From positions 781,763-845,762 of the forward strand of contig NZ_JACHEF010000003.1 of NCBI RefSeq assembly GCF_014207355.1: 64,000 nucleotides of DNA, given 5' to 3'. Below, piece by piece: positions 15,940-24,118 of this stretch. Source of the DNA: Mesorhizobium sangaii (lineage in GTDB: Bacteria > Pseudomonadota > Alphaproteobacteria > Rhizobiales > Rhizobiaceae). Each line of letters opens with the position of its first letter. The first letter of the stretch is position 1. The notes under the pieces are model-generated. The model was not told the origin of the DNA and did no database searches. It saw nothing but the letters and a program-made list of their open reading frames with translations. The translations under genes and the position numbers were made by a program.

Positions 15940-16365
15940 ATGCCCATGAGCCGCATCGCAAGGGTTGTCTACACGGCCAGGACCGCAACTACGGGCGGCC
16001 GTGAAAATGGCGCCTCGCGCAGTTCCGACGGCCTTCTGGACATCTGGCTTTCGGCGCCCGGATCGGCGCGCATAGGCACCAATCCGGAGCAGTTGCTCGC
16101 GGCCGGCTGGTCGGCCAGCTTCGCAAGCGCAATCGCATCTGCGGCCCACGAACGAAAAATCGCGCTGCCTGCAGGGGTGAGCATCGAGGCCGAGGTGAAT
16201 CTGAACCACGGAGAAAACGGCCACTTTCTCAGCGTCCAGCTGGATATTGCGGTGCCGGATCTGGAGCGTGATGTCGTACAAATTCTGGTGGATGAAGCGC
16301 ACGAGATTTGTCCTTACTCCAGAGCGACACGGGGCAACATCGATGTCATGACGAGGATCGTCTGA
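15940..16365 (+). CDS. Ohr-like OsmC-family protein without the peroxidatic cysteine
   Basis: A 141-residue protein with the length and layout of organic hydroperoxide resistance protein Ohr. NPEQLLAAGWSASF normally reads NPEQL-AGY-ACF, so the peroxidatic Cys is Ser60 here, encoded by AGC. The second cysteine is retained as Cys124 in CPYSRATRGNIDV. Without the peroxidatic thiol, normal hydroperoxide reduction is unlikely. The gene is intact, has no frameshift and ends the hydrolase cluster, so it may serve a binding or altered role. An in-frame ATG at 15946 is an alternative start. Confidence 0.85.
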   Translation: MPMSRIARVVYTARTATTGGRENGASRSSDGLLDIWLSAPGSARIGTNPEQLLAAGWSASFASAIASAAHERKIALPAGVSIEAEVNLNHGENGHFLSVQLDIAVPDLERDVVQILVDEAHEICPYSRATRGNIDVMTRIV

Positions 16366-16670
16366 CCTGACCAACCGACACTATCTGAAAAGGGTTTGGA
16401 TCGAAGTGAGCGATTAGCGTGCGATCAAGGGCTGCGATATTGCACTTCCCGGATGTCTTTGGAGCATATCGAGGGGTGCGGCCTTGGAGCGGCGAGGGGA
16501 CTTGCCTACATCGCACATGTCGTCGATATGAAGGTCGATGAGTTCGCCGAACGCTTTCAGGCGCGCTATACGGGACTTAGTCGGCGTCTAACCGCGATCG
16601 ATTTGGCGCTCGGTTTCGGTTGCCCAGCGCCGTGCGTCGTCTCGGCGAACGATTTGACGTTAAAGAAAAA
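16366..16670. other. Spacer before dusA with no supported gene
   Basis: About 305 bases. An open frame of 93 codons (16396-16677, plus) shows no family resemblance and has no ribosome site, so I do not call it. No terminator with a T-run was seen after the Ohr-like gene. The dusA promoter presumably lies here. Confidence 0.5.
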
Positions 16671-17669
16671 ATGCTGAAAAATCAAGATCATAGACTGGCT
16701 ATTGCACCCATGATGGATTGGACGGATCGGCATTGCCGGTTCTTCCATCGCCAACTGACCAGCCGTGCGCTGCTTTACACCGAGATGGTGGTGGCCGACG
16801 CGGTCATCCACGGCGCGCGCGAGCGGCTGCTCGGCTTCGATGCGGCGGAGCATCCGGTCGCCTTGCAGCTCGGCGGCTCGAATCCCGGAAAACTCGCAGA
16901 GGCGGCGCGCATCGGCGAAGCCATTGGCTATGACGAGATCAACCTCAATGTCGGCTGCCCGTCCGACCGCGTCCAGTCGGGCGCCTTCGGCGCCTGCCTG
17001 ATGAAAGTGCCTGACCTCGTCGCCGACTGCGTCGCCGCGATGAAAGCGGCGGTGGCGATTCCCGTCACTGTCAAATGCCGCATCGGCGTCGACGAGCAAG
17101 ACCCCGAGCCGGCGCTCGATACGCTGGCGGACGGTGTCTTCGAAGCCTGCGCCGACGCGCTGTGGGTGCATGCGCGCAAGGCGTGGCTGGAAGGGCTGAG
17201 CCCCAAGGAAAACCGTGACATCCCGCCGCTGGACTATGGCCGCGTCTATCGGCTTAAGGCCAGAAAACGAAACGAATTCATTGGCATCAACGGCGGCATT
17301 CAGTCGATCGAGGAGGCGCGGGCTCATCTCGACCACGTCGACGGCGCCATGCTTGGCCGCGCCGCCTACCACACGCCTGGCATTCTGGCCGGCGTCGACA
17401 CCGCCTTCTACGGCGTCAAGTCCGACGCGTTCGATTTCGCCGCGGTGATCGATGCCATGGCAGAGTACGCGGCCCACCATATCGAACAGGGCGGGCGGCT
17501 TGGCCATGTCACCCGCCATATGGTCGGACTGTTCCATGGCTTGCCCGGCGCGCGCCGCTACCGCCAGATCCTGTCCACCGATGCGACCCGGCCCGGCGCC
17601 GGACCGGACGTGCTGAAGACGGCCTTCGCAGCCGTCGAGTTCGGTGGAGCGGCGGCCGAAGCGGCCTGA
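16671..17669 (+). CDS. dusA: tRNA-dihydrouridine(20/20a) synthase DusA
   Basis: An FMN enzyme of 332 residues that reduces uridine to dihydrouridine in the tRNA D-loop. RLAIAPMMDWTDRHCR at the N terminus, LQLGGS, and NLNVGCPSDRVQSGAFGACL with its catalytic Cys are DusA signatures. The C-terminal helical domain holds HMVGLFHGLPGAR. ATG 16671 matches the usual start; an in-frame ATG at 16620 would add an atypical tail. It stands alone on this strand and is convergent with the protease gene. Confidence 0.95.
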   Translation: MLKNQDHRLAIAPMMDWTDRHCRFFHRQLTSRALLYTEMVVADAVIHGARERLLGFDAAEHPVALQLGGSNPGKLAEAARIGEAIGYDEINLNVGCPSDRVQSGAFGACLMKVPDLVADCVAAMKAAVAIPVTVKCRIGVDEQDPEPALDTLADGVFEACADALWVHARKAWLEGLSPKENRDIPPLDYGRVYRLKARKRNEFIGINGGIQSIEEARAHLDHVDGAMLGRAAYHTPGILAGVDTAFYGVKSDAFDFAAVIDAMAEYAAHHIEQGGRLGHVTRHMVGLFHGLPGARRYRQILSTDATRPGAGPDVLKTAFAAVEFGGAAAEAA

Positions 17670-17685
17670 CGCGTTCGGGTCGGGG

Positions 17686-18390
17686 TCAATCCCTGAGGAT
17701 CATGCGGTCGCCGCGCACATCGAAGCCCGACAACGAGCCGATGAAGTTCATGCCAAGCAGGCTCTGGCTGAGCATGCCGGGTGCTGCGATCATCACCGGC
17801 ATGTCCTTGCGCACGATGCCGCCGATCGCCAGCTGATCGGTCTTGACGGCCGCGGCGCGCGCCATGCCGTTGGCGGTCGAGACCGGTATTGTGTAGTTGA
17901 GCGCCGCTGGATTGAATCCAGCTGCCTGGGCGTCCTCGGACGTCAGCACGGTGCTGGTCGCGCCGGTATCGACCACGGCTCGCACTGGATTGCCGTTGAC
18001 CAGGATGCGGGCTTCGAAATGGCCGTTGTCCGCCTTGTCGAGTGTCACCGTGGCGTGGCCGTCCTCGACGCCCAGAGCCAGCGGGCTGCCGGGAACAAGG
18101 CCTGCGGTGACCCGACTGGCGACATCCTGCAGTTCGTAACGATACTGGTAGCCGGCGATAAGCGCGAGCGCGATGGCCGCCCAGGCGCCGAGGTTGCGGG
18201 CCATGGCGCCCAAGGGCCTGCCTGAGCGAAGCAGGCCGGCGCCGACCAGCGCGCCGAAGGCGCCAAGCCAGATCAGCCGGCCGAAATCGTAGTTCTCGAC
18301 GCCAAGCGTGCTGCCGCCGGAATCGTTGAGCATGAGCAGGACTGCTCCCATCCCGATCGCGGCAATCAGTATCCAGAACAGCCGGTTCAT
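17686..18390 (-). CDS. Membrane-anchored clan AA (retropepsin-like) aspartic protease
   Basis: A 234-residue TIGR02281-type protein. Three N-terminal hydrophobic segments (residues 1-25, 38-56 and 66-82) anchor it in the inner membrane. The soluble domain carries a single retropepsin active site, VVDTGATSTVLT, near residue 140, so it must dimerise like viral proteases. LLGMNFIGSLSGFDV is the usual second-half signature. Its substrate is unknown. The DUF1289 gene is 13 bases upstream on the same strand, and this pairing suggests an operon. Confidence 0.88.
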   Translation of the reverse strand: MNRLFWILIAAIGMGAVLLMLNDSGGSTLGVENYDFGRLIWLGAFGALVGAGLLRSGRPLGAMARNLGAWAAIALALIAGYQYRYELQDVASRVTAGLVPGSPLALGVEDGHATVTLDKADNGHFEARILVNGNPVRAVVDTGATSTVLTSEDAQAAGFNPAALNYTIPVSTANGMARAAAVKTDQLAIGGIVRKDMPVMIAAPGMLSQSLLGMNFIGSLSGFDVRGDRMILRD

Positions 18391-18403
18391 CTGTGTGGTC
18401 GCC

Positions 18404-18637
18404 TCACGAAAGCGCGTCGCGTTCGCGCGTCATGCGAGCACGGCGTGTTTCCCGCCGCGGCCGGCGCTCGACCGCTTCCAGCCGGGCAGGCAATTCAGCC
18501 ATGACGGAGCGGCGCGTTTCGGGCGTCATTTCGATCCAGGCGCCGATTTCCTCGCGCGTGCGGCCGCAACCGAAACAGAAGCCGGTTTTCATGTCGATCG
18601 AACAGACCAGGATGCAAGGGGATTCGATGACCGTCAT
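18404..18637 (-). CDS. DUF1289 small cysteine-rich protein
   Basis: A 77-residue protein. The N-terminal half is the DUF1289 motif: SPCILVCSIDMKTGFCFGCGRT, whose four cysteines could bind a metal, followed by EIGAWIEMTPETRRSVM. The C-terminal tail is rich in Arg. A much longer frame runs upstream but is antisense to cobT. ATG 18637 is preceded by AAGAGAAAG. It is upstream of, and probably cotranscribed with, the aspartic protease gene. Confidence 0.85.
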   Translation of the reverse strand: MTVIESPCILVCSIDMKTGFCFGCGRTREEIGAWIEMTPETRRSVMAELPARLEAVERRPRRETRRARMTRERDALS

Positions 18638-18835
18638 GTCTTTCTCTTGAGGGTTTCCGTCCGGAATCCCTTGTTCCATCTCCACATGGTGCAACCGCAA
18701 AGCCAATGCAAGCCCTCGCAATTGCGCCTTCGCGGCGATCTTTGCGGCAAATGCACGAGCACGATCCAGGAGGTTGTGCCAACCACGCAAGGCGGCTATG
18801 CCGCTCACCAACTCCAGGGAATGATTGCCGACGAC

Positions 18836-19834
18836 ATGACCAGCGCGCTGCCTTTCGACGATTTTCGCAACCTGCTGGCCAACTTGCCGGCGGCCGACAC
18901 GACAGCCGAAGCCCGTGTGCGCACGCTGTTTGCCAAGGCCGACAAGCCCGTCAACTCGCTTGGCCGCATCGAGGACATCGCCGCCTGGCTGGCCGCCTGG
19001 AGCGGGCGGGCTCCGCCCGCCGTGACAAGGCCGTTGATGGCGGTCTTTGCCGGCAACCATGGCGTCACCCGACATGGCATTTCGCCACGGCCGGTGGCGG
19101 CGACCGCCAACGCGGTCGAGCTTTGTGCCGCCGGAGGTGCTGCCATCAACCAGATCTGCATTGCCAATGATCTCGGGCTGAAGGTTTTCGATCTCGCCCT
19201 GCACATCCCGACCGCCGACATCACCGAGGATGACGCATTGGACGAGCGCGGTTGCGCCGCCACCATGGCCTTCGGCATGGAAGCGATCGCCGGCGGCACC
19301 GACCTGCTTTGCCTCGGCGATCTCGGCGTCGGCAACTCCACTGTCGCCGCGGCCCTGTTTGCGGCGCTGTTCGGAGGCAAGGGCGCCGACTGGGTCGGCC
19401 CGGGATCCGGCGCCGGGGCGGCGATGCAGGCACGCAAGGCGCAAGTGGTCGATGCGGCACTGGCCTTTCACGGCGGCCATCTCGGCGACCCGTTGGAGGC
19501 GCTGCGCCGGGTCGGCGGCCGCGAGTTCGCGGCGATCGCCGGCGCCATCCTCGCCGCACGGATGCAGAAGATACCGGTGCTGCTCGACGGATTTGCGGCA
19601 ACGGCGGCTGCAGCGGTGCTGCATGCCGCCAACCCCACGGCACTCGACCACTGCCTTCTTGCCAGCCTGTCGCCAGACCCCGCGCATGCCAGGGCCGCCG
19701 AGCGCCTCGGTCTTCGCCCGTTGCTCGATCTGGGCATCGGCCATGGCGAGGGGGCAGGGGCCGCTCTTGCCGCAGGCCTGGTCAAAGCAGCGGCGCTGAC
19801 CAGTTCGGGCATGGCGGCGGCTGTGCGGGGTTAG
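18836..19834 (+). CDS. cobT: Nicotinate-nucleotide--dimethylbenzimidazole phosphoribosyltransferase
   Basis: Makes alpha-ribazole phosphate for the lower ligand of cobalamin. The protein is 332 residues from ATG 18836; ATG 18821 would add five. GRIEDIAAWLAAW, FAGNHGV, the GDLGVGNSTVAAAL segment and a C-terminal HGEGAGAALA stretch are typical of the family, including the catalytic Glu near the end. It stands alone and is divergent from the DUF1289 gene; other cobalamin genes are not in this window. I saw no cobalamin riboswitch in the 198-bp leader. Confidence 0.93.
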   Translation: MTSALPFDDFRNLLANLPAADTTAEARVRTLFAKADKPVNSLGRIEDIAAWLAAWSGRAPPAVTRPLMAVFAGNHGVTRHGISPRPVAATANAVELCAAGGAAINQICIANDLGLKVFDLALHIPTADITEDDALDERGCAATMAFGMEAIAGGTDLLCLGDLGVGNSTVAAALFAALFGGKGADWVGPGSGAGAAMQARKAQVVDAALAFHGGHLGDPLEALRRVGGREFAAIAGAILAARMQKIPVLLDGFAATAAAAVLHAANPTALDHCLLASLSPDPAHARAAERLGLRPLLDLGIGHGEGAGAALAAGLVKAAALTSSGMAAAVRG

Positions 19835-19859
19835 ACGCCAGACACACGAGCGAAGTCTG

Positions 19860-21380
19860 CTAGCGCCGCCGCGCCGCCACCGCCGCGGTCGGCAGCGCCG
19901 GCAGTTCTTCCATCACCCGGCTCAGCGGGAAGATGGCGATCGCCTCGGTGCCTTCGCGCAGCTTGGAATGCAGTTCGAACGTGCCGCCATGCATTGCGAG
20001 CAGGCCTTGCACGATCGGCAGGCCGAGTCCGGTGCCTTGCTCGGCGCTCTTGATCGCGATCGAGCCCTGGCCGAAGGCCGAGAGCACCACCGGGATTTCG
20101 TCTTCGGGGATGCCGGGACCATTGTCCTTGACCGAAATGTACTGTCCGCCACCCGCCGTCCAGCCGACGCGAACGCGGATTTCGCCGCCGGTGGCGGTGA
20201 ACTTGATGGCGTTCGACAGAAGGTTGAGCGTGATCTGCCGCACCGCCCGCTCGTCGGCGAACAGGCGCAGCAACTCATGCTCGAAATCCTGGACAATGCG
20301 GATATCCTTGTTGCGCGCCCTCAATTCCATCATGTGACAGCAATCCTCGACGATGTTGAGCAGCATCACCGGCTCCTCGTTGAGCTGGTAGCGGCCGGCC
20401 TCGATGCGCGACAGGTCGAGGATCTCGTTGATCAGGTCGAGCAGGTGCTGGCCGGACTCGTGCACGTCATGGGCGTAGTCGCGATAGGTCGGGTTGCTCA
20501 TCGGTCCGAGCACCTCGTTGGACATCACCTCGGAGAAGCCGAGAATGGCATTGAGCGGCGTGCGCAATTCGTGGCTCATCGAAGCGAGGAACCGCGACTT
20601 CGCCAGATTGGCGTCTTCCGCCCGCCGCCGTGCTTCGTCGGACATCGATTTCGCCGTCTCCAGTTCGGCGACCAGCGCATCCTTTTCGGAGCGGAAGGAT
20701 AACAGCATCAGGGACGCGCGGTTGAGGTGGCGGGCGACATAGGCGAAGAAGGGCAACGACACGACCAGCAGTCCCGCCATGATCGCCCCGACCGGCATCC
20801 ACGGCTTGACACCGGCATAGGCATAGAGCGCCACCGGAACCGCAAAGGTCGCCAGCAAGGCGCCGCCCAGGGAGGAGGTCATGACAGCGGTGGCTGCCAT
20901 GGCGACCAGCAGCACCACCGCTTTGACAACTTGGAACTGGTCGGGCAGGCAAGTGCTGCAGCCAAGCCAGACGAACCACCCCCAGCCGAGACCGCAAAGG
21001 AAATGGCCGATCAGCAATTCTCTTTGTGTTTGCAGAGGGTTGAGCACGGAAGCTTCGGTGCGCTCGATGCGCCGCGCCAGGAATGTGACGATGGTGTAGC
21101 AGGCGAGCGTGAACAGCGCCCAGAGGCCGATCTCGTTGCCGACGCCGGCAAATCTGCCGGCTGCCGCGATCGCCAGGACGAGCAGCGGGATGGCGATGGC
21201 GCCGCTTGTCATCGCGCGGGCGTGGAGCTTCAGGAGTTCGCGGTCAAAATCGGGATTGCCGGCCTGCTGCGAAAGACGGTCGCGCGTCTTGCGCACCGCG
21301 CGCGCGACATCGCTGTTGCGATGAGGTTTCCGGCGGTCCACAATGAACTTGTCCGCTGTGTTCGAGCGTTGCAAGGGCAT
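19860..21380 (-). CDS. Membrane sensor histidine kinase
   Basis: A 506-residue kinase. Residues 58-225 hold about five or six membrane segments in an integral sensor domain without a large periplasmic loop. A short coiled coil leads to the phosphoacceptor box SHELRTPLNAILGF with His270. The ATPase domain has LLSNAIKF (N box), DNGPGIP (G1) and GTGLGLPI (G2). It resembles the PdhS/DivJ-like cytoplasmic module of alphaproteobacteria, but the specific member cannot be named. No response regulator lies beside it, so it is an orphan. Confidence 0.9.
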   Translation of the reverse strand: MPLQRSNTADKFIVDRRKPHRNSDVARAVRKTRDRLSQQAGNPDFDRELLKLHARAMTSGAIAIPLLVLAIAAAGRFAGVGNEIGLWALFTLACYTIVTFLARRIERTEASVLNPLQTQRELLIGHFLCGLGWGWFVWLGCSTCLPDQFQVVKAVVLLVAMAATAVMTSSLGGALLATFAVPVALYAYAGVKPWMPVGAIMAGLLVVSLPFFAYVARHLNRASLMLLSFRSEKDALVAELETAKSMSDEARRRAEDANLAKSRFLASMSHELRTPLNAILGFSEVMSNEVLGPMSNPTYRDYAHDVHESGQHLLDLINEILDLSRIEAGRYQLNEEPVMLLNIVEDCCHMMELRARNKDIRIVQDFEHELLRLFADERAVRQITLNLLSNAIKFTATGGEIRVRVGWTAGGGQYISVKDNGPGIPEDEIPVVLSAFGQGSIAIKSAEQGTGLGLPIVQGLLAMHGGTFELHSKLREGTEAIAIFPLSRVMEELPALPTAAVAARRR

Positions 21381-21454
21381 GAAACTTCAATTTATGCGAG
21401 CAGCGGTTTCCAAGTGTTAAGCTACGTTCGAATGATTAACCAACCGTTTGCCAT

Positions 21455-22075
21455 ATGAGCCGTTCCTGGGGCACGAGGCCGCGCCGAGGATACGCTGCGC
21501 CGCCCCGAAGCCTGTGGCGCCGTCTGATGGATTACGGGCTTACCGTCATCATTCTCGGGTTGCTGATCCTGCTGGCGGCTCGTCTCGACAGGGTGGAGAC
21601 ACGCAAGGCGGAAGGTGCGGCAATCGTCAACGATGGCGATTCCATCACGCTTGGCGCCGAGCGCATCCGCATGCGCGGCATCGATGCTCCGGAATATACG
21701 CAGACCTGCCGTAGGAATGGCGCCGACTATCCCTGCGGCACGCTGGCGCGCCAGGCACTGGTGCGGCTGATCGCCGGCAGGCCCGTCTCCTGTACCGGCT
21801 GGCAGCGAGACCGTTACGGCCGATTGCTTGGCGACTGCACCGCCGGCGGCATGGACCTCAACCGTGCGCAGGTGGAGGCGGGCTGGGCGGTTGCGTTTGG
21901 CGGCTTCGAGAGCGAGGAGGCGATAGCCCGTGCGGCAAGGGTCGGAATCTGGGCGGGTACGTTCGACCGGCCGCAGGACTGGCGCGACAGCCATCACGGC
22001 GAAGTCGTCGAGAGAAAGCACGGCACGCTGGCGTCGATCGGCGACGCCGTGCGCGAGATTTTTCGGTTCTGGTAA
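21455..22075 (+). CDS. Membrane-anchored SNase-like thermonuclease
   Basis: A 206-residue protein with one N-terminal membrane helix (about residues 27-44) and a staphylococcal nuclease-like OB fold. The fold shows VNDGDSITLG, RMRGIDAPEYTQTC, RDRYGRLLGDC and LNRAQVEAGWAVAF, which supply the Asp, Arg and Glu of the calcium-dependent active site. Several cysteines suit a periplasmic setting. It diverges from the histidine kinase gene with a 74-bp spacer. Confidence 0.85.
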   Translation: MSRSWGTRPRRGYAAPPRSLWRRLMDYGLTVIILGLLILLAARLDRVETRKAEGAAIVNDGDSITLGAERIRMRGIDAPEYTQTCRRNGADYPCGTLARQALVRLIAGRPVSCTGWQRDRYGRLLGDCTAGGMDLNRAQVEAGWAVAFGGFESEEAIARAARVGIWAGTFDRPQDWRDSHHGEVVERKHGTLASIGDAVREIFRFW

Positions 22076-22126
22076 AGCCCGTAAGGGGCTGAAATCTATG
22101 GTTGTTGGGAAACCGGGAGGATGGGA

Positions 22127-22738
22127 ATGAAGTTGTTCAACGGTGGCCGCGCACCCAATCCGAGGCGGGTCCGCGTTTTCCTAGCCGAGAAGGGCATTAC
22201 TGTTCCGCTGGTGCCCATCGACATGGGCGCGCTGGAGCACAGGAAGCAGTCGGTCAGTTCGCGCAACCCTTTGCAACGTCTACCGGTGCTTGAACTCGAC
22301 GACGGCACCATCCTCACCGAATCCGTCGCCATCTGCCGGTATTTCGAGGAGCTGCAGCCAGAGCCGGCCCTGTTCGGGCACGGCGCGCTCGGCGAGGCAC
22401 AGGTCGAGATGTGGCAGAGACGGATGGAATTCAATCTGCTCGGCTGCGTCGCACAGGCCTTCCGTCACATCCATCCAGCCATGAAAGAATGGGAGATTCC
22501 GCAGATTCCCGAATGGGGCGAGGCCAACAAGCCCAAGGCCGTGGCGTTCCTCAGGCTGCTGGACGATGAGCTGGGCAGCCGGGAGTTCATCGCCGGTGAC
22601 AGCTATTCGATTGCCGACATCACCGGCCTGATCGCTGTCGACTTCATGAAGCCGGCGCGCATCAAGGTGCCGGACGAATGCGCCAATGTGTTGCGCTGGC
22701 ATCAGGCAGTTTCCAGCCGGCCGAGCGCCTCCGCCTGA
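22127..22738 (+). CDS. Glutathione S-transferase family protein
   Basis: A 203-residue cytosolic GST. The thioredoxin-like N domain opens KLFNGGRAPNPRRVRVFLAE and contains RNPLQRLPVLELDDGT and LTESVAICRYFEEL, the glutathione-binding strand-helix. The helical C domain includes GDSYSIADITGLIAVDF with the N-capping Asp. GGGAGG at 22115-22120 favours ATG 22127 over the adjacent ATG 22121. The substrate is unknown. A rhizobial repeat begins at its stop codon. Confidence 0.88.
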   Translation: MKLFNGGRAPNPRRVRVFLAEKGITVPLVPIDMGALEHRKQSVSSRNPLQRLPVLELDDGTILTESVAICRYFEELQPEPALFGHGALGEAQVEMWQRRMEFNLLGCVAQAFRHIHPAMKEWEIPQIPEWGEANKPKAVAFLRLLDDELGSREFIAGDSYSIADITGLIAVDFMKPARIKVPDECANVLRWHQAVSSRPSASA

Positions 22739-22786
22739 CCATGATCCCGAAAAGTGGAAGCCGGTTTTCGGACGAGATCATGGTCG
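22738..22786. repeat. Short palindromic rhizobial repeat (GATCATGATCCCGAAAAGTGG type)
   Basis: The sequence ACCATGATCCCGAAAAGTGG...CCGGTTTTCGGACGAGATCATGG forms a hairpin-like element known from rhizobial intergenic regions. It overlaps the end of the GST gene and the first codons of the next frame. It is a different class from the 101-bp element. Confidence 0.65.
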
Positions 22787-23403
22787 ACGAAGATGCTCTC
22801 GAAAGCTTCGCCGCGACGATTCGCGCTTGCCGCATCTGCGTCGAAAATCCGATCGGCAAGCCACTGCCGCACGAACCGCGACCGGTGTTGCGACCATCGT
22901 CCAGCGCCCGCATCCTGATCGCCAGCCAGGCGCCGGGAACCAAGGTGCATATCACAGGCATGCCGTTCACAGACGCCTCCGGCGACCGCTTGCGCAGCTG
23001 GCTCGGGGTGACAAGCGAGGAATTCTACGACATCGACAAGTTCGCCATCGTGCCGATGGGCTTTTGCTTTCCCGGCCAGGATGCAAAGGGGGGAGACTTG
23101 CCGCCAAGGCGCGAATGCGCGCCGGCATGGCGCGCGCCCTTGATGGCCTTGATGCCGCGGATCGATCTGGTGCTGACGATCGGCATCTATGCGCAGTCCT
23201 GGCACATGGGTGCCGCTCGCCGACCCTCGTTGACCGAAACGGTAATGGACTGGCGTGCCATCTGGGATCAGCCCGGCGGCCGTAAGGTGCTGCCGCTGCC
23301 GCATCCTTCGTGGCGCAACACCGGCTGGCTGAAGAAGAATCCATGGTTTGAAATGGATTTGCTGCCGTTCCTGAGATCGGAAATCCGCTATCGCCTCGAT
23401 TGA
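22741..23403 (+). CDS. Uracil-DNA glycosylase superfamily protein
   Basis: A 220-residue protein of the UDG fold, probably removing damaged bases from DNA. ILIASQAPGTKVHITGMPF corresponds to the GQAPG water-activating loop, with Ser in place of Gly, and PLPHPSWRNTGW to the HPS minor-groove loop. ACRIC and CAPAW give a few cysteines, but a full iron-sulfur set is not evident. The first 13 codons read through a palindromic repeat; ATG 22780 gives a 207-residue product and may be the true start. It probably follows the GST gene in one transcript. Confidence 0.78.
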   Translation: MIPKSGSRFSDEIMVDEDALESFAATIRACRICVENPIGKPLPHEPRPVLRPSSSARILIASQAPGTKVHITGMPFTDASGDRLRSWLGVTSEEFYDIDKFAIVPMGFCFPGQDAKGGDLPPRRECAPAWRAPLMALMPRIDLVLTIGIYAQSWHMGAARRPSLTETVMDWRAIWDQPGGRKVLPLPHPSWRNTGWLKKNPWFEMDLLPFLRSEIRYRLD

Positions 23404-23498
23404 ACTTTCAGCAAGAAATCACTCGCTTTTTGCCCGATCGGCAGAATTTCTTTCTTGTGAAAGGCCATGATAAGGCGGAATATAGCCAATCTATTCCC

Positions 23499-23600
23499 CA
23501 AAGCGCACTACGGCTGACGGGAAGCCGTGACGCGCTGTGAATTCTTGTTTTCCGCATATCGTTACCCCAAAACCGCTGCGCACTTTTGGGCGACATGCAT
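23499..23600. repeat. Two-module rhizobial intergenic repeat, copy B
   Basis: A diverged copy of the 101-bp element. The first module is eroded (AAAGCGCACT...GACGCGCTGT). The second is well kept, from CGCATATCGTTACCCCAAAA to CTTTTGGGCGACATGCAT. It ends immediately before the AGGAGC ribosome site of the Lrp gene. Confidence 0.75.
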
Positions 23601-23612
23601 CAGGAGCAAAAA

Positions 23613-24104
23613 ATGGACCGCCTCGACAGAAAAATTCTCCGCCTCTTGCAGGAGGACGCGACACTCGCGGTCGCCGACGTCGCCAAGAAAGTCGGGCTGT
23701 CGACGACACCTTGCTGGCGGCGCATCCAGAAGCTTGAGGAAGAGGGCGTCATCAAGCGGCGGGTCGCCATCCTCGACCATGAAAAGGTCAATGTGCGCGT
23801 CACCGTCTTCGTGTCGATCCGCACCAATTCGCACAGCCATGAATGGCTGCGGCGGTTTTCCGAGGTCATCCAGGAATTTCCCGAAGTGGTCGAGTTCTAC
23901 CGCATGAGCGGCGATGTCGACTATCTCTTGCGCGTCGTGGTGCCCGACATCGCCGCCTACGACGCCTTCTACAAACGGCTGATCGCCAAGATCGAGATCC
24001 GCGACGTGTCGTCGTCCTTCGCCATGGAGCAGATCAAGTACACGACCGAGATCCCGCTCGACTACATGGTGCTGGACAAGGAATCGGGCGCCAACGCCGC
24101 TTGA
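23613..24104 (+). CDS. Lrp/AsnC-family transcriptional regulator
   Basis: A 163-residue feast/famine regulator. The N-terminal helix-turn-helix runs MDRLDRKILRLLQEDATLAV to STTPCWRRIQKLEEEGVI, as in Lrp. The C-terminal RAM domain, with FYRMSGDVDYLLRVVVPD, would bind an amino-acid effector. ATG 23613 follows AGGAGC; an upstream ATG at 23586 lies inside the repeat element and is rejected. No amino-acid gene is adjacent on this strand, so its targets are unknown. Confidence 0.92.
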   Translation: MDRLDRKILRLLQEDATLAVADVAKKVGLSTTPCWRRIQKLEEEGVIKRRVAILDHEKVNVRVTVFVSIRTNSHSHEWLRRFSEVIQEFPEVVEFYRMSGDVDYLLRVVVPDIAAYDAFYKRLIAKIEIRDVSSSFAMEQIKYTTEIPLDYMVLDKESGANAA

Positions 24105-24118
24105 GTTGACCGGGGCTC

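Noticed and set aside
16396..16677. A 93-codon plus frame before dusA
   Set aside because: No ribosome site, no recognisable domain, and it overlaps the dusA start.
18638..18835. Cobalamin riboswitch upstream of cobT
   Set aside because: I could not find the conserved B12-box or the expected helices.
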